Shown here in pieces: positions 1 through 8,244 of a stretch of 64,000 bases of DNA. Source of the DNA: Bacteroides fragilis (lineage in GTDB: Bacteria; Bacillota; Clostridia; Lachnospirales; Lachnospiraceae). Both the position numbers and the translations under genes were made by a program. The DNA lies in contig JAMPFK010000007.1 in NCBI GenBank assembly GCA_023664485.1, positions 1 through 64,000 on the forward strand. The letters run 5' to 3'. The notes under the pieces are model-generated. The model searched no databases. It was not told where the DNA came from and was given only the letters and a program-made list of their open reading frames with translations. The stretch's first letter is position 1. Each line of letters opens with the position of its first letter.

Positions 1-2
1 AC

Positions 3-47
3 CAGAAGAAGGGCAGCGGATGGAAGATCTTCGGTATTTGGTTTTGA
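3..47 (+). CDS. C-terminal tail of an upstream gene (partial, tentative)
   Basis: One + frame reads through from the left edge and stops with TGA at 45-47, eleven bases before a strong terminator. The visible tail is 14 residues, ending GIWF. The position just ahead of a terminator fits the end of a gene that starts outside the window. The other two + frames run on into the terminator stem and are less likely. Nothing can be said about function. Confidence 0.3.
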   Translation, partial: QKKGSGWKIFGIWF

Positions 48-57
48 GGGTATGCAG

Positions 58-96
58 AACACTATTTACACTTTTTTGTAAATAGTGTTTTTTTTT
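58..96 (+). terminator. Rho-independent terminator of the gene upstream of cheV
   Basis: A perfect 12-bp inverted repeat (AACACTATTTAC at 58-69, GTAAATAGTGTT at 78-89) with an 8-base loop is followed by a run of T to 96. It closes the transcription unit entering from the left and separates it from cheV. Confidence 0.9.
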
Positions 97-116
97 ATTC
101 AAAGTTATGATATAAT
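88..116 (+). promoter_or_regulatory. Possible cheV promoter
   Basis: A perfect -10 box TATAAT lies at 111-116. The -35 position at 17-base spacing (88-93) falls in the T run of the preceding terminator and does not resemble TTGACA. Start of transcription near 123 would leave a leader of about 120 bases before cheV. The call rests only on the -10 box. Confidence 0.35.
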
Positions 117-244
117 ATATTTGATTCGATACTATTGATAGAAAATATACTTAAAAAACAGAAAATTTATCCCATAAACAGGAAAGGGCGGTTAAGTGGA
201 CTTATAAGATATTTTCTAAATATATAATGTGAGGTGGATTACAT

Positions 245-1141
245 ATGGATACAAAAATTCTGCTTGAGAATGGAACAAATGAACTGGAGGTACTCGAATT
301 TAAGCTGGACGGCAATGCGTATGGCATTAATGTGGCGAAGATTAAGGAAATCATTACTTATGAGGACGTCACACCGGTTCCAAATGCACATCCCAGTATA
401 GAAGGGATTTTTATGCCGCGTGATACGATGATCACGGCGATTGATCTGAAGAACTGTTTACAGCGCGGCGTATCAAAAGCCGGCGGCCTGTTTATTATCA
501 CGAATTTCAATAAGCTGGATGTCGCTTTCCATGTGGATTCCGTTGTCGGAATTCACAGAGTGTCATGGAAGGATATTATTAAACCGGATTCTACCGTTTC
601 ATCAGCGGAAGAGGGAATTTCCACAGGAATTATCAAGCTGGATGGCCGATTGATCATTATTTTGGACTTTGAGAAAATCATGACGGATATCAATCCGGAA
701 ACCGGGCTGAAGCTGACGGATATTGACGAGCTTGGCGAAAGAGGCCGGTATGATGTTCCGATTTTGATTGCAGAGGATTCGCCCCTGTTGAATAAGTTGA
801 TTGTAGATTCTTTACATAAAGCCGGATATGTGAACTTAATTCATACGGAAAATGGACAGCAGGCATATGATGTCATTAGAGACTGCAAGGAAGAAGGTAC
901 CCTGAAAGATCATGTGCAGTGTATTATTACAGATATTGAGATGCCCCTCATGGATGGCCACCGTCTGACCAAGCTGGTAAAAGAGGATGATGAGACAAAG
1001 GATATTCCGGTTATTATCTTTTCCTCTCTGGTTAACGATGAAATGCGGAAAAAGGGAGAAGCATTAGGCGCTAACGCGCAGCTTTCAAAACCGGAGATCG
1101 GTAATCTGGTAAGAGTCGTTGACAAATTAGTATTGAAATAG
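245..1141 (+). CDS. cheV: Chemotaxis coupling protein CheV (CheW domain plus receiver)
   Basis: This 298-residue protein joins an N-terminal CheW-like coupling domain (about 12-155) to a C-terminal response-regulator receiver domain (about 172-296). In the receiver the acidic pair is E177/D178, the phosphate-accepting aspartate is D230 in the motif TDIEMPLMDG, and the conserved lysine is K282. CheV couples chemoreceptors to CheA, and phosphorylation by CheA tunes adaptation in the Bacillus pathway. It stands alone, bounded by terminators, about 13 kb upstream of the main flagellar operon. A GAGGTGG ribosome site precedes the ATG at 245. The family assignment is secure. Confidence 0.95.
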   Translation: MDTKILLENGTNELEVLEFKLDGNAYGINVAKIKEIITYEDVTPVPNAHPSIEGIFMPRDTMITAIDLKNCLQRGVSKAGGLFIITNFNKLDVAFHVDSVVGIHRVSWKDIIKPDSTVSSAEEGISTGIIKLDGRLIIILDFEKIMTDINPETGLKLTDIDELGERGRYDVPILIAEDSPLLNKLIVDSLHKAGYVNLIHTENGQQAYDVIRDCKEEGTLKDHVQCIITDIEMPLMDGHRLTKLVKEDDETKDIPVIIFSSLVNDEMRKKGEALGANAQLSKPEIGNLVRVVDKLVLK

Positions 1142-1148
1142 AGAAGTG

Positions 1149-1181
1149 ACAAAGGCCGGGGCTTCCCGGCTTTTGTGTTTT
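1149..1181 (+). terminator. Rho-independent terminator of cheV
   Basis: ACAAAGGCCGGG (1149-1160) pairs with CCCGGCTTTTGT (1165-1176) with one G-U wobble and a GCTT loop; GTTTT follows. It begins 7 bases after the cheV stop, so cheV is a single-gene unit or the end of one. Confidence 0.85.
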
Positions 1182-1218
1182 AACTGATTCATTTAAGCTG
1201 AAAGAGAGCCTGAAAAGA

Positions 1219-2031
1219 ATGATGGAACATACATTATTGGAAATAGCCGGAAAATGCGATGAGGCGGATATGATTCTGATAGGAATCGGAGAAGAGTTTC
1301 AATATGACTGGGATATTTTATTGCAGAACGAACGTTATCAGGAAATTGAGAAGGAAATAGAGCGGAAAGAAAAGAAGGAAAAGAAAGAATATCGATGGGT
1401 CGTGCCTTTTATACAAAAGATGGCGTTGGAGGAGTATCCGGACAGAAAGCTGCGGGAGGCGTATCAGAATCTGCGAAAGATAGTTGAGGATAAGAATTAT
1501 TTTATTCTTTCGATTGCGACTGATGATTATGTATATCGCCATGGATTACGGGAGGAAAGAATTGTGACGCCCTGCGGCGGTTTTCGGAAAATGCAGTGCG
1601 ATCATAATTGCAGCGGGCAGATTATGGAGCCGGATGGGGATATGTATCAAAAAGTTTTATCCTATTTTCATGGCGGAACAGAACTGGAAGAATTATCGGA
1701 ACCCCAATGTGAAAGATGCGGCAGGAAGAAGAGATTTAACCAGCTGGGAGTCAGCAGATACGCGCAGGAGGGATATTTGCCACAGTGGGATATTTATACA
1801 AAATGGCTGCAGGGAACCGTTCATAAAAAACTGTGTGTTATTGAATTGGGAGCAGGGATGGAAATGCCTTCGATTATCCGCTGGCCTTTTGAAAAAATTG
1901 TCTATTATAATCAGAGATCCTTTTTATACCGTATTCATCCCGCATTATATCAGCTTGGGGAAAATATGGGCGGGAGAGGGGCCGCTATAAAAGAAAAATC
2001 TGTTGATTTTTTGGCAAAGGGATTTGTTTAA
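1219..2031 (+). CDS. Divergent Sir2 (sirtuin)-like protein
   Basis: This 270-residue protein is not a standard enzyme but follows the layout of sirtuin-like proteins of Firmicutes. It has an N-terminal hydrophobic strand (ILIGIGEEF, about 20-28), a central stretch resembling the NAD-binding 'TTN.D' region (SIATDDYVYRHG), and a cysteine set (MQCDHNC and CERCGRK) that could hold zinc as in sirtuins. The usual GAG.S dinucleotide motif and the catalytic histidine are not evident; a PCGG stretch sits where the HG motif would be expected. Activity is therefore uncertain. The start codon has a weak ribosome site, and a second ATG follows directly at 1222. It lies alone between the cheV terminator and a new promoter. 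Confidence 0.55.
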   Translation: MMEHTLLEIAGKCDEADMILIGIGEEFQYDWDILLQNERYQEIEKEIERKEKKEKKEYRWVVPFIQKMALEEYPDRKLREAYQNLRKIVEDKNYFILSIATDDYVYRHGLREERIVTPCGGFRKMQCDHNCSGQIMEPDGDMYQKVLSYFHGGTELEELSEPQCERCGRKKRFNQLGVSRYAQEGYLPQWDIYTKWLQGTVHKKLCVIELGAGMEMPSIIRWPFEKIVYYNQRSFLYRIHPALYQLGENMGGRGAAIKEKSVDFLAKGFV

Positions 2032-2052
2032 TTGGGCAGTATGTGATAAAAT
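2024..2052 (+). promoter_or_regulatory. Sigma-A-type promoter for the acidic repeat protein and hisHF
   Basis: TTGTTT (2024-2029) and TAAAAT (2047-2052) are separated by exactly 17 bases. The -35 overlaps the end of the sirtuin-like gene. Transcription would start near 2059, about 54 bases before the ATG at 2113, and could cover hisH and hisF because no terminator is seen until 6182. Confidence 0.6.
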
Positions 2053-2112
2053 AGCAGAGGTAGCTTTGATGCGAACAGCATCTTTGTATAAATAATTATT
2101 TGGGGAGAAGCT

Positions 2113-4722
2113 ATGAGTTCGAGCGAAGAATATTTGGAAAATTTATTACAATCTATGATGGAGGGGAAGGTGGCCAGTCCATCGAAAAAGGATATGGGCG
2201 ATTCCGGGCGGCAGAAGAGCGCAATCGAACTGCTGACGGGAGAAGAACCTGAGCAGGCGCTGTTTTCAGAAGAATCAGGGGAACCTGAGCCGGAAGCAGT
2301 TGAAGCGGAAGAAGAGCCTGTTCCTGTGGAATCGGATTTGAGTATGGGGGAATCGTTTTCAGATATTGGAACGGATGAATCTGCGATAGAAGGATCTTCT
2401 ATGGAGAATCAGGGTTTGGATAGTACGGAGCCGGATGCGTTCGATATGGCGGACATTGATTTGAGCGGTCTGGATGATGTGTCTTCAGAGGGCCCCGGTT
2501 TAGAAGATATGTCTTTGGAAGAGCCGGATTTATCCGGCATGTTTCTGGAAGAACCGGATCTGGCTGATATGTCCCTGGAAGAATCCGGCTTAGCTGATAT
2601 TGTTATAGAAGAAACAGGCATGGGAGATACCGCTTTGGAAAATGACGGCTTAACCGATACCGCCTTAGAAGATATGAATTTGGATGATATGGACTTGGAT
2701 GATATCCATTTGGAAAACAGCGCCTTAGCGGATATGGTTTTGGATGAAACAGGAACGGATGATATGTCTTTGGGAGAGCCTGGCCTGGATGATGCCGGAA
2801 TGATTGGATTGGAAACGATGTCCCTGGACGATGCCGGATTGGATGGCATGGAACCGGAAGATATGGATATTGGAGATATAGGAGTGAGCGACGCCGGTCT
2901 GGACGATATCGTGTTAGAAGAGCACAGCCTGGAGGATATGGTCTTAGAAGAACCGGATCTGGGGGAAATCGGTCTGGGAGATAGCGAAGATGACGATATG
3001 GACGAATTAGGGCTGACCGATTTTAATCTGGGTGATATGGGCATGGAAGAAAACGATATGGATGATCTGTCTCTGGATGATTTAGATTTGGGAGAGATGT
3101 CGGCGGAGGACGCTTCAATGGATGCGTTTTCGATGGATGATATGTCTGGAGAAGAGCCGATGGCCGATGATATGGCATTAGAAGAATCTGATTTTGATGA
3201 AATGCCGGACGATTTTGCGCTGGAAGAGAGCGGCATGGACGATCTGGCGGAAATCAACAATCTTTTGGAACAATCGGGACAGGATGAAGAAATCGATGAC
3301 GAAATGCTCGCTCTGCTGGAAAGCGTTTCCGATTCCGGAGAAGATGATCTGGCAGGCGGAGAAAATAACGGGTTTTCTTTTTTTCAGGGAGACACCGATG
3401 TGAATGATGACACGCTGTCCCTTGGGGGGCTTGACGTAGAAGAAGAGGCGCCGCAGGAGGAAGCGGAAAAGAAAAAGAAGAAGAAAAGGTGGGGGAGAAA
3501 AGATAAAAAGGCGGCAAAGAACGCGGATGAATTGACGGATAATGCCGTAGGATCAGGCGACGCTGAAGGAACAGAAGGCAGTGAAGGCGAAAAAGCAGAG
3601 AAGAAACCGGGCGTTTTTGCAAGATTTCTTGCATTTTTGACAGAGAGCGACGAGGATGATGAAGAAAAAGCGGAAGACGCGTTGTCGATAGGAGAAATAT
3701 CGGATGAAAATTCGGCGCTGCTTGCGGAGCTGAGCGCGGAAGATAAGAAAAAAGGAAAAAAGGAAAAGAAGAAGAAAGAAAAAAAGGGCAAAGAGAAGAA
3801 AGGGAAAAAGGGAGCCGGCGGCGAGGAGGACGGAGACGAAGAAGGTGCCGCTAAGAAAAAGAAAAAACCGAAAAAGGAAAAGAAAGTAAAGGAAAAGAAA
3901 GCAAAGGAAATCGATGAGGAAGCTTTAAAAGAAAATACGGGAAAGAAGCTTTCCAGGAAAAAGATAATACCTGTTATCATTTTCTGCGCTACGGTTATGC
4001 TGTGTATTATTGTCTTTACGATAATCATACCGGATCATATGGAGAAGCGCGATGCGAAGATTGCGTATGATATGGGAAATTATGAAGATGTTTATGAGCT
4101 GCTTTATGGAAAAGACCTGAATGAGGAAGAGGAAGTCCTTTTGCAGAAGAGCACGATTGTCATGAAAATGGAGCGGAAGCTGGAATCCTATCAGAATTAC
4201 TTAAAGCTGGGCGGTCATGGACTGGAAGCATTGAATGCGCTTGTGCAGGGAGCGGCTTTATATTATGAACTGCTGCCGGAGGCGGATAAATATTCGGTAA
4301 TGGGAGCAGTCGAAGAGAAGTATCAGCAGATACTGGTGATTCTGCTTGACCAATACGGCCTTTCTGAAGCCGATGTCGTGGATATCATCGGTTCGGAGGA
4401 CGATACGATATATACGCAGAAAATCTTATCTGCGCTCTATGGGGCCAGCTATTCGGAGGAAGAAGAGCCGTTTGAAGGCGTGCCGGATATCCTGCCGGAG
4501 GAGCAGGAGATTCTTGAAGGAATGCAGGGAGAGACGGCGGATAGTACCGCAGGAGATGGATCCGGAGAAGCGCAGGATAGTTTTGTGGACGGGGAGGCGG
4601 AGCCTGCGGCAGATAATGCCGCCCCCGAAGGGGCGGAGCCCGCGGCGGATAGCGCTGCCGTTCCCGAAGGCGAAGTTAAGAATATTGAGCCGGTTTCGGT
4701 CGAGGTACATCAGAATAACTGA
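2113..4722 (+). CDS. Large acidic repeat-rich single-pass membrane protein, unknown function
   Basis: This 869-residue protein has four visible parts. Residues 1-108 are acidic and begin MSSSEEYLENLLQSM. Residues about 109-400 are degenerate repeats of roughly 10 residues with the pattern G/D-L-x-D-M-x-L-E-E-x. Residues about 465-615 are rich in lysine clusters alternating with acidic runs. One hydrophobic segment, about 618-640, follows a basic KKLSRKK stretch. The 230 residues after it contain helical sequence that looks TPR-like (about 645-760) and an acidic Ala/Glu/Pro-rich end. The charge pattern suggests a cytoplasmic N-terminal part and an external C-terminal part, but this is inference. 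Only 16 bases separate it from hisH, so co-transcription is likely. I do not recognise the family. A strong ribosome site (GGGGAGAAG) precedes the ATG. Confidence 0.85.
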   Translation: MSSSEEYLENLLQSMMEGKVASPSKKDMGDSGRQKSAIELLTGEEPEQALFSEESGEPEPEAVEAEEEPVPVESDLSMGESFSDIGTDESAIEGSSMENQGLDSTEPDAFDMADIDLSGLDDVSSEGPGLEDMSLEEPDLSGMFLEEPDLADMSLEESGLADIVIEETGMGDTALENDGLTDTALEDMNLDDMDLDDIHLENSALADMVLDETGTDDMSLGEPGLDDAGMIGLETMSLDDAGLDGMEPEDMDIGDIGVSDAGLDDIVLEEHSLEDMVLEEPDLGEIGLGDSEDDDMDELGLTDFNLGDMGMEENDMDDLSLDDLDLGEMSAEDASMDAFSMDDMSGEEPMADDMALEESDFDEMPDDFALEESGMDDLAEINNLLEQSGQDEEIDDEMLALLESVSDSGEDDLAGGENNGFSFFQGDTDVNDDTLSLGGLDVEEEAPQEEAEKKKKKKRWGRKDKKAAKNADELTDNAVGSGDAEGTEGSEGEKAEKKPGVFARFLAFLTESDEDDEEKAEDALSIGEISDENSALLAELSAEDKKKGKKEKKKKEKKGKEKKGKKGAGGEEDGDEEGAAKKKKKPKKEKKVKEKKAKEIDEEALKENTGKKLSRKKIIPVIIFCATVMLCIIVFTIIIPDHMEKRDAKIAYDMGNYEDVYELLYGKDLNEEEEVLLQKSTIVMKMERKLESYQNYLKLGGHGLEALNALVQGAALYYELLPEADKYSVMGAVEEKYQQILVILLDQYGLSEADVVDIIGSEDDTIYTQKILSALYGASYSEEEEPFEGVPDILPEEQEILEGMQGETADSTAGDGSGEAQDSFVDGEAEPAADNAAPEGAEPAADSAAVPEGEVKNIEPVSVEVHQNN
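2437..3312 (+). repeat. Degenerate tandem repeats encoding acidic decapeptides
   Basis: This part of the 2113-4722 gene has a period close to 30 bases, clearest at the start (LEDMSLEEPD, LSGMFLEEPD, LADMSLEESG, LADIVIEETG). Later copies slip to 5-residue spacing (NLDDMDLDDI). The copies have diverged in DNA and protein. The reverse strand of the same repeats is open, giving a spurious serine-rich reading frame. Confidence 0.75.
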
Positions 4723-4738
4723 TAAAGGATGAAAAATT

Positions 4739-5362
4739 ATGGTTGCAGTCATCGATTATGATGCCGGAAATATAAGAAGCGTGGAAAAAGCGGCGGCGGC
4801 TTTGGGAAAACAGGCCGTTGTAACGAGAAGCCAGGAAGAGATACTGGCCGCGGATCATGTGATTTTACCGGGAGTGGGCGCTTTTGGCGATGCGATGGAA
4901 AAACTTCATAAGTATGATCTGGCCGGCGTTATTCGGGAAGTAACGGCGCGCGGGACGCCTTTTTTGGGTATCTGCCTTGGATTACAGCTGTTATTTGAAA
5001 GCAGTGAGGAAAGCGAAGGCGTTGCAGGGCTTGGTATTCTGCCCGGCAGAATCGTCAGGATTCCGGAAGAAAAGGGGTTGAAGATTCCCCATATCGGGTG
5101 GAATTCCCTTTCTTATCCGAATCAGGGCAGGCTTTTTCGGGGGATACCGGAGCAGTCCTATGTATATTTCGTGCATTCTTATTATTTACGGGCGGAGGAT
5201 GCAGAAATCGTGAAAGCAGCGACGGAGTACGGCGTTTTGATTCACGCTGCCGTTGAAAAAAACAATATTTTTGCCTGTCAGTTCCATCCGGAAAAGAGTT
5301 CCGAAACAGGTATGCGGATTTTGAAAAATTTTCTGGATATATCGACGGAAACGGAGCGGTAA
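4739..5362 (+). CDS. hisH: Imidazole glycerol phosphate synthase, glutaminase subunit HisH
   Basis: This 207-residue class I glutamine amidotransferase makes ammonia from glutamine for HisF, the step of histidine synthesis that yields imidazole glycerol phosphate and AICAR. The catalytic triad is visible: C79 in LGICLG, and H183 and E185 in FHPEKS. Length is normal. hisF follows 20 bases later, so the two subunits are made together. No other histidine gene is present in the window. The ATG is preceded by AAAGGATG. Confidence 0.97.
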   Translation: MVAVIDYDAGNIRSVEKAAAALGKQAVVTRSQEEILAADHVILPGVGAFGDAMEKLHKYDLAGVIREVTARGTPFLGICLGLQLLFESSEESEGVAGLGILPGRIVRIPEEKGLKIPHIGWNSLSYPNQGRLFRGIPEQSYVYFVHSYYLRAEDAEIVKAATEYGVLIHAAVEKNNIFACQFHPEKSSETGMRILKNFLDISTETER

Positions 5363-5382
5363 AAAGGCGGAGAGGATAGCCG

Positions 5383-6144
5383 ATGCACACGAAGAGAATC
5401 ATTCCCTGTCTGGATGTCAAGGACGGCAGGGTCGTAAAGGGAGTTAATTTTATTAATTTTAAAGATGCGGGCGATCCGGCTGAGGTCGGGGCCGCTTATG
5501 ACAGTTCCGGCGCGGATGAACTCGTTTTTCTGGATATTACGGCCTCTTCCGATGCGAGGGCGACGGCCGTTGAAATGGTCAGGAAGGTTGCCGGGAAGGT
5601 GTTTATCCCTTTTACGGTAGGCGGGGGCATCCGTACCGTGGAAGATTTTAAGGCCATTCTCCGGGAAGGCGCAGATAAAGTCTCGGTCAATTCCGCGGCC
5701 ATTATGAACCCGCAGCTCATTGCCGATGCGGCGGATAAGTTCGGCAGCCAGTGCGTGGTAGTCGCGATTGATGCCAGACGGCGGGATGACGGCGGCGGAT
5801 GGAATATCTATAAGAACGGAGGCCGCATCGATATGGGAATCGACGCGGTGGAATGGGCGATGAAAGCAGAAAAGCTGGGCGCCGGGGAAATCCTTTTGAC
5901 CAGCATGGACGGCGACGGCACGAAGGCAGGATATGATTTGGAACTGACCAGAAGCATTTCCGAAAATGTTTCCATTCCGGTCATCGCTTCCGGCGGCGCG
6001 GGAACGATGGAGCATTTTTATGAAGCTTTTACGGTGGGGAAGGCGGATGCGGCTCTGGCGGCTTCGCTGTTTCATTTTAAAGAGATGGAGATTCGGGATC
6101 TGAAACGTTATTTGCGGGAAAAGGGGATTCCTGTCAGACTGTAA
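5383..6144 (+). CDS. hisF: Imidazole glycerol phosphate synthase, cyclase subunit HisF
   Basis: This 253-residue (beta/alpha)8 barrel joins ammonia from HisH to PRFAR and cyclises the product. The two essential aspartates are D11 in CLDVKDG and D130 in AIDARR, and the phosphate-binding glycine loops VGGGI (79-83) and ASGGAG are present. The length is that of the family. It overlaps nothing and follows hisH directly, with a GGAGAGGAT ribosome site. A hairpin 37 bases after the stop probably ends the transcript. Confidence 0.97.
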   Translation: MHTKRIIPCLDVKDGRVVKGVNFINFKDAGDPAEVGAAYDSSGADELVFLDITASSDARATAVEMVRKVAGKVFIPFTVGGGIRTVEDFKAILREGADKVSVNSAAIMNPQLIADAADKFGSQCVVVAIDARRRDDGGGWNIYKNGGRIDMGIDAVEWAMKAEKLGAGEILLTSMDGDGTKAGYDLELTRSISENVSIPVIASGGAGTMEHFYEAFTVGKADAALAASLFHFKEMEIRDLKRYLREKGIPVRL

Positions 6145-6181
6145 AAGTGTGGGGAAGATTTGCGGGTAAGCTTTTTAAAAG

Positions 6182-6210
6182 GGCATCGGGAAGAAATTCC
6201 CGGTGCCTTT
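6182..6210 (+). terminator. Probable terminator after hisF
   Basis: GGCATCGGGAA (6182-6192) pairs with TTCCCGGTGCC (6197-6207) with one wobble and a GAAA loop. It has upstream A's and a short downstream TTT. The T tail is short, so termination may be incomplete. Confidence 0.6.
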
Positions 6211-6312
6211 GCAGCTTACACGGCAATAAAGACCGCTTACCGCGTTTTCCTTGCCCGGTATCAGAAAGCATTTTATGATATGGGAAAAGCATGGGAGAAA
6301 GGATTTCTATTT

Positions 6313-7245
6313 ATGGCAGAAACAGTAATTTTCGCGTCACATTTGAAGAAGTATTTCAAAGAAGTCAGAGCGGTGGATGATATCAGTTTTGAGATAAAGA
6401 AAGGGGAGCTGTTCGGATTTCTGGGGATTAACGGGGCGGGCAAATCGACGACCATCAATATGCTCAGCACGTTGTCCAGGCCGACCGATGGAAAAGCGGA
6501 AATCTGCGGTCATCCGCTCGGCAGGGAGGACGAACAGATACGCCGGAGAATCGGCGTCGTATATCAGAATAATTGTCTGGATGAAAAGCTGAGCGTCAAG
6601 GAAAACCTGTTCGTCCGCGGCTCTCTTTATGAAAAAAACAGGAGCAGGCTGAAAAGCCGGATTTTGAATGTGTGCGAAATTCTGAAATTAGGGGATATTT
6701 ACGACAGGCGTTTTGAGAAGCTTTCGGGAGGGCAGAAGCGGCGCTGTGAAATCGCCAGAGCGCTCGTCAACAGGCCGGAAATTTTATTTCTGGATGAGCC
6801 GACGACGGGCCTCGATCCGGCGACGAGAAAAAATGTCTGGCAGAGCGTGGAACAGCTCAGAAAAGAAATGAACATGACGGTATTTTTAACAACACACTAT
6901 ATGGAAGAGGCAGCGAAGGCCACAGGCATTGCCATTATTGACGGCGGGCATATTATGGAGCGGGGAACGCCTTTTGCTTTAAAAGAAAAATATGCGAAAG
7001 ACAGGCTGGTACTGCGGCCTGAGGAAGGGCAGGAAGAGCGGTTCTGGGAAACGCTGAAAGAGGAAAAGGCGGACTGCAGGCGGAAGGAAGGCTATGCGGC
7101 AGTGGAAATCGAAAACAGTATGCTCGCGCTTCCCATTTTGCGGCGGATGCAGCCATTTCTCGAAGGTTTTGAACTGGTACAGGGTTCCATGGATGATGTA
7201 TTTCTGAACGTGACCGGCAAAACACTGGGCCGGAGCGAAGGCTGA
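6313..7245 (+). CDS. ABC transporter ATP-binding protein (multidrug/antibiotic export type)
   Basis: This 310-residue ATPase has Walker A GINGAGKST (38-46), signature LSGGQ, Walker B FLDEPTTGLD and a switch histidine in TTHYMEE. The C-terminal 80 residues match the extra domain of DrrA/CcmA-like exporters, which pair with a separate permease. I chose the ATG at 6313 because AGAAAGGA lies 10 bases upstream and the ABC fold starts there. The frame stays open to a TTG at 6160, but that stretch holds the hisF terminator. The permease gene starts 27 bases after the stop. The substrate cannot be told. Confidence 0.92.
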   Translation: MAETVIFASHLKKYFKEVRAVDDISFEIKKGELFGFLGINGAGKSTTINMLSTLSRPTDGKAEICGHPLGREDEQIRRRIGVVYQNNCLDEKLSVKENLFVRGSLYEKNRSRLKSRILNVCEILKLGDIYDRRFEKLSGGQKRRCEIARALVNRPEILFLDEPTTGLDPATRKNVWQSVEQLRKEMNMTVFLTTHYMEEAAKATGIAIIDGGHIMERGTPFALKEKYAKDRLVLRPEEGQEERFWETLKEEKADCRRKEGYAAVEIENSMLALPILRRMQPFLEGFELVQGSMDDVFLNVTGKTLGRSEG

Positions 7246-7272
7246 GAGGGCGTTTTGGAAGGAGAAATAAAA

Positions 7273-8187
7273 ATGAGAACGACAGGAAACCTGATGAAAA
7301 GAAATATATTGATTTTTATGCGGGACAGCGGAAGGGTATTTTTTTCGATATTGTCAATGCTGATTATATTAGGATTGATGATATTGTTTCTGGGTAATAT
7401 GAACAGCGAGGATATTGTCTGTATGCTGGAACAGTCGGGCGGCGCGCGGGATGCAGCAGCGGACAGGGCGAATGCGGATTATCTGGTTTCCATGTGGACG
7501 CTCGCGGGAATTCTTTTGTCGAATGCGGTGACGGTGACGATGACGGCAATGGGAAGCATGGTAGAGGATGAGGCGTGTAAGCGGCTTGCAAGCTTTTATG
7601 TCGCGCCTGTAAAAAGAGTTCATGTTGCGTTCGGCTACATCTTTTCCGCATGGGTCATCGGCATTGTCATGTGCCTGATCACGCTGACGGCATTTCAGGG
7701 GTATCTGGCGGTAACGGGACAGGCGCTGCTTGCCGTAACAGGATGTTTCCGGCTTTTGGGCATGATCGTATTGAATACGTTTCTCTATGCTGCGGCTGCG
7801 TATCTGCTCGCCCTGTTCATTCACAGCGTGGGCGCATGGAGCGGTCTGCTCACGGTCATCGGAACGCTCGTCGGTTTTGTTGGAGCGGTTTATCTGCCGG
7901 TAGCGGTGCTGCCGGAAAAGGTCGCGGATGTTCTGAAATATCTGCCCGTGCTTCATGGCGCGGCCATGATGCGGGTAGTCTGTACGGAAGACGCCATTGA
8001 GACTGCATTTGCGGGGCTTCCGGCGGAGGCGGCGGAAGTTTTCCGGGAAAATATGGGGATTACGGTGGTGATGGGAAACGGACCGGTATCCTTTGCGGCG
8101 CAGGCGGCCTGTCTGCTCGTGTTCGGCCTTGCGGCAGTCGTAACGGCAGCCGCCGTCAGCAGGAAAAGGGCGGTATATGACAGATGA
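7273..8187 (+). CDS. ABC-2 type transporter permease
   Basis: This 304-residue membrane protein has an N-terminal segment after MKRNILIFMRDSGR and a group of five or so hydrophobic helices, the usual ABC-2 permease layout. It would form the membrane channel for the ATPase encoded just upstream. A large loop between the first and second helix carries the sequence VCMLEQSGGARDAAAD and is probably external. The ATG at 7273 has a GGAAGGAG ribosome site; an in-frame TTG at 7255 overlaps that site and is less likely. Substrate unknown. Confidence 0.9.
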   Translation: MRTTGNLMKRNILIFMRDSGRVFFSILSMLIILGLMILFLGNMNSEDIVCMLEQSGGARDAAADRANADYLVSMWTLAGILLSNAVTVTMTAMGSMVEDEACKRLASFYVAPVKRVHVAFGYIFSAWVIGIVMCLITLTAFQGYLAVTGQALLAVTGCFRLLGMIVLNTFLYAAAAYLLALFIHSVGAWSGLLTVIGTLVGFVGAVYLPVAVLPEKVADVLKYLPVLHGAAMMRVVCTEDAIETAFAGLPAEAAEVFRENMGITVVMGNGPVSFAAQAACLLVFGLAAVVTAAAVSRKRAVYDR

Positions 8188-8244
8188 TTTCCAGGATGCG
8201 GATGGTTTCCGGAATAACAGATCGGGAAGGAATAAAGGATTCGT

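Noticed and set aside
223..228. Second TATAAT before cheV
   Set aside because: It is only a few bases before the ribosome site, so a transcript starting there would lack the site or nearly so.
2409..3260. Long reverse-strand open frame rich in serine
   Set aside because: It is the mirror of the acidic repeats: GAT/GAA/GGA codons read as ATC/TTC/TCC on the other strand. It has no ribosome site, no promoter and low complexity.
5278..6075. 265-codon reverse-strand open frame across hisF
   Set aside because: Antisense shadow of hisH/hisF, which have all catalytic residues; no ribosome site.
6160..6312. Upstream TTG extension of the ABC ATPase
   Set aside because: The stretch contains the hisF terminator stem and does not align with ABC proteins; ATG at 6313 has its own ribosome site.
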